A stretch of DNA of 6,004 nt from Thermoproteota archaeon (GTDB lineage: Archaea > Korarchaeota > Korarchaeia > Korarchaeales > Korarchaeaceae). Below are positions 1-6,000 of this stretch, one piece after another (position 1 is the first letter of the stretch; each line of letters opens with the position of its first letter). Position numbers and translations under genes: made by a program. Under the pieces are notes generated by a model. That model was not told where the DNA came from. It made no database searches and saw nothing but the letters and a program-made list of their open reading frames with translations. The stretch covers positions 1-6,004 of the forward strand of contig WAOH01000078.1 in NCBI GenBank assembly GCA_015521385.1, read 5' to 3'.

Positions 1-262
1 AGGCTAGGACCATGTACCCGTTCTTCGCCCTCAAGAGGCAGGTCTCGAAGCCTCCGAGACCGGCGTGCTCCGAGAGGGACTTGGATATCTCCACTATGGC
101 TGCGCTTGAGGCGAGGAAGAAGTCCTTGACCATCTCCTCGGAGAGGGAATCGTAGAGGGAAATCCCGTCGGGGGTGAAAAGCCCTATGAAGAGTAGTCCC
201 TCCCCCGCGTCATCGGTGAACTTCTCTAGGATGGTCCTGAATTCCCTGGTCAGCTCCGGCAT
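1..262 (-). CDS. Roadblock/LC7 domain protein, MglB-like (partial, runs off left edge)
   Basis: This is the first 87 codons of a gene whose 3' end lies beyond the left edge. The frame is open throughout. The pattern fits a Roadblock/LC7 domain: an N-terminal helix (about 1-18), a strand pair LLFIGLFTPDGISLYDS (about 23-39) with the typical 'x-D-G' turn at 32-33, a long amphipathic helix (about 41-65) and a strand pair around ETCLLRAKNGYMVLA (73-87). Roadblock proteins dimerise and bind small Ras-like GTPases; bacterial MglB is the GTPase-activating partner of MglA. A MglA-like GTPase is encoded about 2.4 kb away in the divergent operon, so this is its plausible partner (inference). The start ATG (262-260) overlaps the stop of the upstream coiled-coil gene as TGATG, preceded by GGTGGTGA, which suggests translational coupling. 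The family call is from fold pattern, not strong residue identity. Residues past 87 cannot be seen. Confidence 0.72.
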   Translation of the reverse strand, partial: MPELTREFRTILEKFTDDAGEGLLFIGLFTPDGISLYDSLSEEMVKDFFLASSAAIVEISKSLSEHAGLGGFETCLLRAKNGYMVLA

Positions 263-1005
263 CACTCACCACCGCGCGGGAAGATGACCGAACTGCTCTT
301 CAGCTCGTCCAAGTACCTAGCCACGCCAGGAGTCAACTGCCTGTACTTTCCCACCAAGAAGCGGAGGTATCCGAGGATCTCCATGAGGTCCTTGACCTTG
401 CCAGCGATCTCCTTCTCCTCCAAGTCGCTATACACCTCCCTCAGCACCTCACCTATCTCGTCCAGCTTGTCAGCTATGGGCTCCACGTTCCCCTCGTAGG
501 GGGGAAGGAGGTCTCTCATCAGGTCCACCAGCATCTCTAGGTAGTTGCTCGGCATGTAGCTGAGCTTGGCCGGCGCCTCGTTCACTCTGGCAGCCAGAAA
601 CCTTATTTCAGCCCCCGCATCGGGCATCCTCCTGAGCACCTCGCCCAACACGGATGTGGCCAATTCTATCTCCCTCTCTATCTCGGTGAGCAGATCACCT
701 ATCCTGTTCCTCATCCTCCTGATATCGTCCCTGAGCCTCCTCAACTCCTCCCTCTTGGGAGGTTCATCGGTGGGGCCGCCGAGGGCCTTGCTCATCCCGT
801 TTATTAGGAGTGACACCTCCCTCTCCAGTTCGTTGAGCTCCCTGTCGAAGCTCCTCCTGAGCAGGGCGCTCGAGGCTTTGAGGAGGCCATCGGCTCTCCT
901 GAGGTCGTTCACCATGTAATAAACGTCCTCATATAGTGACAGAACGAGTAGCTTCATTTCCAACCCTTTCGCTTCGTCTTCCCCCAAGTATCTTTCCAGC
1001 ATCAT
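262..1005 (-). CDS. Coiled-coil protein of unknown function, first gene of the Roadblock operon
   Basis: I do not recognise a family. The 247-residue product is almost wholly helical, rich in Leu, Glu and Arg, and has no membrane segment or signal peptide, so it is probably cytoplasmic. The heptad-like stretches at about 50-75 and 84-125 look like coiled coils, with a Pro/Gly break at 76-83. A second helical part follows P145-A-K-L-S-Y150 and a Leu/Arg-rich helix (155-165); the same motif occurs in the 560-residue coiled-coil protein encoded divergently. The last 25 residues (TPGVARYLDELKSSSVIF then a Gly-rich tail) could be a degenerate winged-helix end, but that is speculative. Two ATG codons stand in tandem at the start (1005 and 1002). 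There is no clear Shine-Dalgarno sequence, and a TATA-like element sits about 26 bases upstream, so a leaderless transcript is likely. It overlaps the Roadblock gene by one base, so the two products may act together. Confidence 0.8.
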   Translation of the reverse strand: MMLERYLGEDEAKGLEMKLLVLSLYEDVYYMVNDLRRADGLLKASSALLRRSFDRELNELEREVSLLINGMSKALGGPTDEPPKREELRRLRDDIRRMRNRIGDLLTEIEREIELATSVLGEVLRRMPDAGAEIRFLAARVNEAPAKLSYMPSNYLEMLVDLMRDLLPPYEGNVEPIADKLDEIGEVLREVYSDLEEKEIAGKVKDLMEILGYLRFLVGKYRQLTPGVARYLDELKSSSVIFPRGGE

Positions 1006-1027
1006 GCGTAAGGGACACTAGGATGCA

Positions 1028-1037
1028 TTTATATTTT
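1028..1037. promoter_or_regulatory. Shared TATA-like element for two divergent operons
   Basis: TTTATATTTT (read on minus as AAAATATAAA) is the only strongly AT-rich stretch in the 59-base gap between the divergent starts at 1005 (minus) and 1065 (plus). Archaeal TATA boxes lie centred about 26-27 bases before the transcription start. From this centre (about 1031-1032) that predicts starts near 1058 on plus, about 7 bases before the ATG, and near 1005 on minus, at the ATG itself. Neither gene has a good Shine-Dalgarno sequence, which agrees with leaderless or near-leaderless transcription. No convincing BRE is seen on either side, so orientation cannot be read from it. Confidence 0.6.
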
Positions 1038-1064
1038 GGGTAGGCCCCGACTCCCTGATATTGA

Positions 1065-2747
1065 ATGGAACCGAAGACCTTGGAGGAGATACTCGATCAC
1101 CTGAGGAATTCCGGCCTTCCTCCCGAGAGGATAAACAGGTTCGTCAACCTGTTGAGGAAAGATGGTATCTTAGATGTGGTGGTGAGGGTCCTCAGCAGGT
1201 GCCAGTCCCTAGAGGATGCGCTCAAGGAGGTCTCCAGTCTCGGAGGGATGGCCGACGTCTCCAAGGAGATCTCCCACAAGGTGAGCATAGTCCGCAACTT
1301 CGTCCTCACGTCCCTCGCCAACCTCTCCGTCGACAAGTCCTACATGAGGAGCTTCCTCAGGAAGAAGTCCAAGGCGAAGAAACTGAAGGAGATACTCATA
1401 TCCACGGAGGAGGAGCTCGTAGAGACGGAGGCCCGCCTCCTCGACGCGGTTAGGGGCGTGCTCCTCAAGACCCTCGAGTCCCTGGGGATCAGCGACGAGG
1501 GGCTCAAGGCGGAGATAGAGAGGATAAAGACCCTCCAAGACCTTGAGATAGCCAAGAGGATATGGAACAAGATAAAGCCCGAGCTGGAGAGGGCCGTGGA
1601 CGGAGCCAAGCAGGGGCAGGTTAGGAGGGGCGAGGAGGCGGTACTGATAACCGACGACCTGCTCAACGAGATATTAGAGGCCCTTGCCAAGATGGAGGAT
1701 AACAGGAGGGAGCTGGAGCTGAGAGGATGCACATTTCTCCTCCTCTCAGAGGTGTCGTCCCTCAAGGACCAGATCCTGAACTGGCTCTCCTCCAACTTCG
1801 GGAAGGAGACCTACGGTGTGACCAACCTCCTTAAAATGATAAGGAGGGTATCGGACGACTCCGAAATACTCCTCTCCACCTCTATCAGGCTGCTGAACCT
1901 GAGGTCCGAGCTGGAAGCTATAAAGAGGGAGGTCCTGGACAAGATCAGTCAGAAGATGCCCCATCTGACGGAGACGATATCCATGATCGGGTTGAGCTCC
2001 CCGAGGCTTCCATGCATCATCTCCATGCCTGAGGAGATAGCCAGCCTCAGGTACGAGGTTTCCAGGCTCGGAGACACGGTCAGCGCGCTGAAGGAGCTCA
2101 GCAGCGAGCTGGATCACTTCACCGACGAGATCAAGTTCCAGCCGGAGAAGCTGTCCTACAGAACAGAACCCGACTTCCTCAAGAGCCTCATCGAGACCCT
2201 GAGGGCTTTTAGGCTCTCACGCGGCCTTCCGAGCACGGCCTACTCCTTGCCGGGTCTGATGGAGGAGTTGCTCTCCCTCTACCCGAGATGGAGGGAGTAT
2301 GTGAGGGAGCAGCTGGAGGAGAAGGGCTACCTCGAGATAGAGGAACTCTCCTTCATACCGGAGATGTGGAGGGAGTGGTTCATATCAAACCTGGAGGAAG
2401 AGGGGCTCATCACAATTTCCGACGGGAAGATACTCCCCAGGGCTCCAAGCTCCGAGCTCAGGAAGCTCAGAATGAAGTTCGAGTTCCTGAAAGACACCTA
2501 CGAGGACATGAAGCCAGTGTTCCAGAGGGCGGGGATAAGCGAGCAGTACCTGAACTCCCTGGAGAGGAAACTGGCTCTCCTGATGGATCCCGGCTATCGG
2601 GGTGAGGATAGGGAGAAGCTGCAGAAGGAGGTAGAGGAGGGCATAGAGAGGGCCCTGAGTGTTCTCAAGGGAGGAATGCCCGATGAGAAAGATGAAGCTG
2701 GTGGTGATGGGCCCGCACCAAGCTGGCAAGTCCACCTTGATTCATAG
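1065..2747 (+). CDS. Large coiled-coil protein of unknown function, first gene of the GTPase operon
   Basis: I do not recognise a family. The 560-residue product is nearly all helical and charged, with no membrane segment or signal peptide. The N-terminal part (1-90) has short helices. Heptad-like helices cover about 98-135, 145-180, 195-240 and 265-300, and another helix spans about 321-355. P360-E-K-L-S-Y365 followed by F371-L-x-x-L-I-E-x-L-R380 repeats a motif of the divergent 247-residue protein (145-164). Residues about 395-458 (helices, then GLITISDGKILP) could form a winged-helix-like domain, perhaps for protein rather than DNA contact (inference). Residues 463-534 are again helical. 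The last 20 or so residues are Gly/Asp/Pro-rich and are encoded in the 65 bases that overlap the GTPase gene, so they are probably not conserved. The ATG at 1065 lacks a Shine-Dalgarno and lies about 33 bases past a TATA-like element. Likely a scaffold or effector for the GTPase (inference from operon position only). Confidence 0.82.
   Translation: MEPKTLEEILDHLRNSGLPPERINRFVNLLRKDGILDVVVRVLSRCQSLEDALKEVSSLGGMADVSKEISHKVSIVRNFVLTSLANLSVDKSYMRSFLRKKSKAKKLKEILISTEEELVETEARLLDAVRGVLLKTLESLGISDEGLKAEIERIKTLQDLEIAKRIWNKIKPELERAVDGAKQGQVRRGEEAVLITDDLLNEILEALAKMEDNRRELELRGCTFLLLSEVSSLKDQILNWLSSNFGKETYGVTNLLKMIRRVSDDSEILLSTSIRLLNLRSELEAIKREVLDKISQKMPHLTETISMIGLSSPRLPCIISMPEEIASLRYEVSRLGDTVSALKELSSELDHFTDEIKFQPEKLSYRTEPDFLKSLIETLRAFRLSRGLPSTAYSLPGLMEELLSLYPRWREYVREQLEEKGYLEIEELSFIPEMWREWFISNLEEEGLITISDGKILPRAPSSELRKLRMKFEFLKDTYEDMKPVFQRAGISEQYLNSLERKLALLMDPGYRGEDREKLQKEVEEGIERALSVLKGGMPDEKDEAGGDGPAPSWQVHLDS
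2669..2674 (+). promoter_or_regulatory. Ribosome binding site that decides the GTPase start
   Basis: GGGAGG lies 8 bases before ATG 2683, the normal archaeal spacing. This favours ATG 2683 over GTG 2659, which would lie upstream of the site, and over ATG 2692, which is 17 bases away. The site sits inside the end of the preceding coiled-coil gene. Confidence 0.7.
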
Positions 2748-3327
2748 GCTCGATCCCTGGGCCGTCAAGATGGACTACTCCAAGGGCACCTTCTCCACCA
2801 CCGTGGGCTTCGACTACGGCATAGTGCTGTGGGACGCGACCGAGAACCGCATATACCGGAAGAACCAGATAGACTTGGTGGACCCGTCCAACGAGATATG
2901 GAAAGTGACGATAACTGGGACGCCCGGACAGGTCTCCTTCGCCCCGGTGAGGAAGGTGCTGGCCAAAGGGAAGGATGGGGTAATCCTCGTGATCGACAGC
3001 GCCCGCCCCGTGCAGATGGTCTACGCGCTCAGCCAGTACAGGGAGGCGAGGGATGCTGCCGGTCCAGTGCCGCTCATAATATTCGCGAACAAGCAGGACC
3101 TCCCACAGGCGAAGAGCGCCGAGACTATAGCCTCCCTCCTTGGCATAAGGTCCAATGTGGTCCCTATATCCGCACTCAAGGGGACCAACGTGGAGGAGAG
3201 CTTCCTCCAGTTCCTCAAGGAGGTGAGGAGGAGCATCCTCGCCAGATCCATATCGGAGAGGCTGGTCGAGAGGAAGGAGCCAAGGTGGATATCTTGGGTG
3301 AGGAGAAAGCTCACATCATCCGTTTGA
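2683..3327 (+). CDS. MglA-like small Ras-superfamily GTPase
   Basis: This 214-residue cytoplasmic GTPase has all five G motifs in order. G1 P-loop is GPHQAGKST (10-18). G2 is STTVGFDYG (38-46) with Thr39/Thr40. G3 is TGTPGQV (78-84). G4 is NKQD (136-139). G5 is SAL (163-165). In G3 the usual Asp of DxxGQ is replaced (Gly79) while the catalytic-type Gln83 is kept. PGQV followed by an R-K, K-G and D-G-V pattern and V-x-D-S (81-106) closely resembles my recollection of MglA (TVPGQV...), and the GTPGQ form also occurs in the COG2229 group of prokaryotic GTPases. Between G2 and G3 there are about 30 residues, longer than I recall for MglA. The tail (186-214) is basic and amphipathic, with no lipid-attachment Cys. 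MglA-type GTPases act as polarity or motility switches with Roadblock GAPs, and a Roadblock gene lies in the divergent operon. The start is set by GGGAGG at 2669; the gene overlaps the upstream one by 65 bases. Confidence 0.9.
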   Translation: MRKMKLVVMGPHQAGKSTLIHRLDPWAVKMDYSKGTFSTTVGFDYGIVLWDATENRIYRKNQIDLVDPSNEIWKVTITGTPGQVSFAPVRKVLAKGKDGVILVIDSARPVQMVYALSQYREARDAAGPVPLIIFANKQDLPQAKSAETIASLLGIRSNVVPISALKGTNVEESFLQFLKEVRRSILARSISERLVERKEPRWISWVRRKLTSSV

Positions 3328-3851
3328 AAGCTCATCTCTCCTTTAAACCACACCCCAGGTGCGTCCTGACCTCCTCGGGTTACCGGATCGAGGTGCTGAC
3401 ACTGGGGTGCTCCTTCACCTGCGCCTCCATAGCGGTGGTCTCCTCCCTCCCGACCCTTCTCCCGGAGGTCGGGATAAGCGTCTGCGGGCGGAGCATTCCC
3501 ATCAAATTGGCGGGGGCGCCCATACCCAGATCGGATCCCCTCCTCGTGGTGCACGGCAGGTGCGACTTGGAGCTGGGTGGGAGGATCATCAGGTTACCCT
3601 GCGGCGACGGGGCCCTGCCCTCTTACCTAGAGATCGGCAGCATTGAGGAAGAGGTCCAAGAGATGGGTCTCAATGTCAGGGGGAGGGTGCTCTACAAGGG
3701 CGACCTCTCGATCTACCTCCTCTTGCTACCCAGCGGGGGAGAGTTGGTCGGGGAGCCCATCAGGTTCAGGCCGGGCAGTTACCTACTGATCACCGAGGGA
3801 GACAGGAGGCCGAAGCTCAGGGTGGATGGGGAGGAACTGGTCCTCCCGTGA
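3285..3851 (+). CDS. Beta-rich protein of unknown function, third gene of the GTPase operon
   Basis: I do not recognise a family. From GTG 3285 the product has 188 residues. GTG has AAGGAG at 3274-3279, 5 bases upstream, but this start overlaps the GTPase gene by 43 bases. The alternative TTG 3324 overlaps the GTPase stop as TTGA and gives 175 residues, but has no Shine-Dalgarno at the right distance. The body alternates short hydrophobic strands with Gly/Pro turns, for example YRIEVLTLG, LLVVHGRC, GRIIRLPCG, DLSIYLLLL and SYLLITEG, which suggests a beta sandwich or barrel. Only one short helical stretch is seen (around SIEEEVQEMG). There are four or five Cys spread along it, without a metal-binding spacing. 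No membrane helix or signal peptide is obvious. It is co-oriented and overlapping with the GTPase gene, so it is likely co-transcribed and may serve the same system. It ends 2 bases from the convergent pilus operon. The frame extends far upstream under the GTPase gene, but that part is a shadow. Confidence 0.68.
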   Translation: MDILGEEKAHIIRLKAHLSFKPHPRCVLTSSGYRIEVLTLGCSFTCASIAVVSSLPTLLPEVGISVCGRSIPIKLAGAPIPRSDPLLVVHGRCDLELGGRIIRLPCGDGALPSYLEIGSIEEEVQEMGLNVRGRVLYKGDLSIYLLLLPSGGELVGEPIRFRPGSYLLITEGDRRPKLRVDGEELVLP

Positions 3852-3853
3852 TA

Positions 3854-4366
3854 TCAGGGGACCTCAACGCTCTTGGAGACGACTTTTCCGCTCTCAAGCG
3901 TGCCCTCAACCACCAAGATCTTCCCGCTGGGGACGTAGTCCGATGGGACGAAGATGGACAGCTCCAGACTCTCCTTCGGGTTGAGAGGATCATCCAGATG
4001 ATAGCCGCTCGTCACGTTCTCTCCCGTGATGAGATACACATCCCCCCGTCCGAAACCTATCGTCTTGAACCTGATCTCCACGATTGGGGCGCTTCCGAGG
4101 TTCCCGATCCTGAGATCTATGGCGTACCCACCTGTTGGGCCATCGAGGTAGCTCCCTGAGGAGATCGGGTAGGAGCCGCTGTAGATACCATCTCCCCCCA
4201 GCAGGAAGGGTGACTCCGGCAGGTACTCGGATCTCAATATCCTCACGTAAATATCCTCCTCCAACTCCCTAGCGGAGATCGTGGTCTGGTACGCTATGAA
4301 GAGACCCACCACTATTGCGGTGGCGAGGACTATTGCTACCCAACTCACGTTCTCCGGGGTCTCCAT
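3854..4366 (-). CDS. Membrane-anchored beta-sandwich protein, archaellum stator (ArlF/ArlG)- or pilin-like
   Basis: The 170-residue product has one N-terminal membrane helix (about 8-27, VSWVAIVLATAIVVGLFIAY) after a short acidic n-region. A beta-rich outer domain (about 78-170) follows, with features common in archaeal Ig-like stator and pilin-like domains: IGNLGSAPI (87-95), a KESLELSIFV strand (131-140) and a final GKVVSKSVEV strand (160-169). A Gly/Ser/Tyr-rich linker (57-80) joins the two. No Lys/Arg-Gly prepilin peptidase site precedes the helix, which argues against a processed pilin and for an anchored stator- or minor-subunit-like role (inference). ATG 4366 is chosen because GGGGGTGATCC at 4378-4368 is a near-perfect Shine-Dalgarno with 7-base spacing. 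ATG 4390 (8 more residues) is possible but lacks one and would start 1 base past the preceding stop. The gene follows the F-domain platform gene, so it probably belongs to the same pilus or archaellum-type machine. Confidence 0.7.
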   Translation of the reverse strand: METPENVSWVAIVLATAIVVGLFIAYQTTISARELEEDIYVRILRSEYLPESPFLLGGDGIYSGSYPISSGSYLDGPTGGYAIDLRIGNLGSAPIVEIRFKTIGFGRGDVYLITGENVTSGYHLDDPLNPKESLELSIFVPSDYVPSGKILVVEGTLESGKVVSKSVEVP

Positions 4367-4367
4367 C

Positions 4368-4378
4368 GGATCACCCCC
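4368..4378 (-). promoter_or_regulatory. Extended Shine-Dalgarno for the stator/pilin-like gene
   Basis: On the minus strand this reads GGGGGTGATCC, matching the archaeal 16S 3'-end complement GGAGGTGATCC at 10 of 11 positions. The G-rich core is 7 bases before ATG 4366. It decides that start over the upstream ATG at 4390. Confidence 0.75.
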
Positions 4379-4391
4379 CCACAGTACCATA

Positions 4392-5987
4392 TCAGCGGTA
4401 GAGCGAGAAGAGCGCCGGGGAGACGAACGAGTGTATCGCCACTATCATTATCATCGAGACCACCGCGTAGACGATGCTCTGAATGTTCCCATGCCGGGTA
4501 CCGTCGGAGACGCTGCTGGTGAATATCCCGAAGATGAAAATGAACATCACCGCGAATATGAAGTAGACATCTATGATCCAAGTCTTCGCCTTGAGGAACG
4601 AGAGCAGCATCAACATGCCCTGCATTCCCGTCGCCACCTGGGTCCCCGCTTGCTGGACCTGGGCCATGGATTCGGAGACCTTCTCACCTAAGAAGGCCAT
4701 GAGGTCCACGAAAAGCATGCTAAAGGAGAGGCTGACTGCCATCAGGAAGCTGTTCATGGAGAGGGTTCCCCTGATCTTCTCGTAAACGGTGGACATAAGG
4801 GCTATGATCGTCCTCACGTTGAGGAGCGCCTCGTAGCCATATATCCCCTTCTGGAGATCCGTTATCAGCTTCTTATATATCTTGTAAACGTATATCCTCT
4901 CGAAGTCCCTCTTCTCGGGAATCTCTCCCACGTTCACTAGGTTACCGAGGCTGAATTTCAGGACCTTGGAGAACCTCCCGTAGATCTCGAGGGGCATCGA
5001 GGTCACGGCCTCGGTGAATGTCTGCCCTATACTTATCCTCCCACCCAAGTCGGCCAGGAAGACCGGCAGGAACGTGTAGGTGTCCTTTCTCAGACCGATG
5101 TACTCCTTTGTAGCCAAGTATCCGACGATGAAGAAGGTCAGGACCCCCAAGAACAGGGAGTAGGTTCCGATGACGAAGTAACCGGCTATGGAGACCAGAG
5201 CAGCGAAGATCAGCTGGATGAGAAACAGTTTCCCGTTGAACATTATCTGCTCCGGGTAGTACAGGAACTTGTTCTCCGAGAACAGGAGGATCAGCCCGAC
5301 CCCCAGTCCCAGGGCGAGATTGATGAAGAGGTACTCGACGAAGGGCATGTTGGCCACCCCGCCCAGCAGAACCAGCATAAGCGGGGTCATTATGATGAAG
5401 GGCATGAGGCCGCTGAGGAACGAGTTTATGAACTGCTCGAAGGTCTCTATATTCCTCTCGCTGTCTATTATCTCCTGCTGAATCACCATGCTGAAAATGC
5501 CCTTGGTGTCGATCCCCGTGGTCATACCATTGTATATGCTCGTCAGGAAGCTCTTGAAGCTCACACCGAGCCTCTTCTCCTCCTGAAGGACTCGGTTGAT
5601 CGCCTCCCTGAGGTCCATGCCCATGAAGTAGAAGTAGCCCATGATCTTCCTGAAGACGTAGCTACCCTCGTACTCCCTCATTCGGGCGAACTGATCGAAT
5701 ATGCCGGTGACATCGAAACCGGCGTTGGCCAGTATGAAACCGTGCAGCGCGAAGAGGACCGTCTCCCTGTTCACGAGCCCGTAGTCTCTCCCGGTGGTGA
5801 AGAGACCGTAGAGGAGCATGATGGCGAACAGCGGGATCAAGACGAGCACTACGTAGTAGCCAGTCACGTAGGCTAGCACTCCGAGTAGCAACGAGGAGGC
5901 GATTACCTTCTTTATTGCCCCCTCGAGCCTCTCCTTAGCGTTATATACCCCCCTCTTCTCGAGTTCAAGGGCTATAGCATCTAACAA
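4392..5987 (-). CDS. Type II secretion F-domain (TadC/ArlJ-like) pilus or archaellum platform membrane protein
   Basis: The 531-residue integral membrane protein has about nine hydrophobic helices: 26-48, 49-64, 188-210, 214-236, 253-273, 275-293, 413-431, 468-490 and 502-525. Two large cytoplasmic segments, about 65-187 and 294-412, match the paired F domains of the T2SF family. Length and layout suit archaeal ArlJ/FlaJ and related pilus platform proteins, which couple the secretion ATPase to filament assembly in the cytoplasmic membrane. The ATPase gene expected upstream would lie beyond the right edge. The start is TTG 5987: an in-frame TAG lies two codons upstream and no ATG or GTG occurs before the first helix. 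GGTGAT at 6000-5995 gives a Shine-Dalgarno of slightly long spacing. The stop is followed after 25 bases by the stator/pilin-like gene, so the two are one operon. Which machine it serves (archaellum, adhesive pilus or other) cannot be told here. Confidence 0.85.
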   Translation of the reverse strand: MLDAIALELEKRGVYNAKERLEGAIKKVIASSLLLGVLAYVTGYYVVLVLIPLFAIMLLYGLFTTGRDYGLVNRETVLFALHGFILANAGFDVTGIFDQFARMREYEGSYVFRKIMGYFYFMGMDLREAINRVLQEEKRLGVSFKSFLTSIYNGMTTGIDTKGIFSMVIQQEIIDSERNIETFEQFINSFLSGLMPFIIMTPLMLVLLGGVANMPFVEYLFINLALGLGVGLILLFSENKFLYYPEQIMFNGKLFLIQLIFAALVSIAGYFVIGTYSLFLGVLTFFIVGYLATKEYIGLRKDTYTFLPVFLADLGGRISIGQTFTEAVTSMPLEIYGRFSKVLKFSLGNLVNVGEIPEKRDFERIYVYKIYKKLITDLQKGIYGYEALLNVRTIIALMSTVYEKIRGTLSMNSFLMAVSLSFSMLFVDLMAFLGEKVSESMAQVQQAGTQVATGMQGMLMLLSFLKAKTWIIDVYFIFAVMFIFIFGIFTSSVSDGTRHGNIQSIVYAVVSMIMIVAIHSFVSPALFSLYR

Positions 5988-5994
5988 CTTCTAC

Positions 5995-6000
5995 ATCACC
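5995..6000 (-). promoter_or_regulatory. Probable Shine-Dalgarno for the F-domain platform gene
   Basis: The minus strand reads GGTGAT, part of the GGAGGTGATC complement of the 16S tail. Eleven bases separate its GG from TTG 5987, a little longer than at the next gene. The 17 bases to the right edge probably also hold the stop codon of the upstream gene (TGA or TAG, not decidable). Confidence 0.45.

Noticed and set aside
284..919. Ser/Leu-rich plus-strand frames opposite the 247-residue protein
   Set aside because: These are antisense shadows of a Leu/Glu/Arg-rich coiled-coil gene, with no start signals or recognisable content.
2659..2682. GTG 2659 as the GTPase start
   Set aside because: It would precede the GGGAGG site at 2669 and add eight residues with no family support; ATG 2683 has ideal spacing.
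2640..2760. A sequencing frameshift that splits a coiled-coil/GTPase fusion
   Set aside because: A good ribosome binding site and ATG precede the GTPase, and its N-terminus is the usual length before the P-loop, so two separate genes are the simpler reading.
2829..3284. Long upstream part of the frame that ends at 3851, which could be read as a 340-residue protein
   Set aside because: It lies under the GTPase gene, whose motifs are unambiguous, and its composition (Gly, Arg, Pro, Glu rich, no structure) is typical of a shadow frame. Only the part after about 3285 looks like real protein.
2683..3327. The GTPase as an SRP receptor beta (Srp102)-like or Arf-like protein
   Set aside because: It has no N-terminal membrane anchor or myristoylation-type Gly2, and the PGQV...RK...KG.DGV pattern fits MglA better.
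4281..4691. Plus-strand frame opposite the stator-like and platform genes
   Set aside because: It crosses the junction of two well-supported minus-strand genes and has His/Arg/Glu-rich shadow composition.
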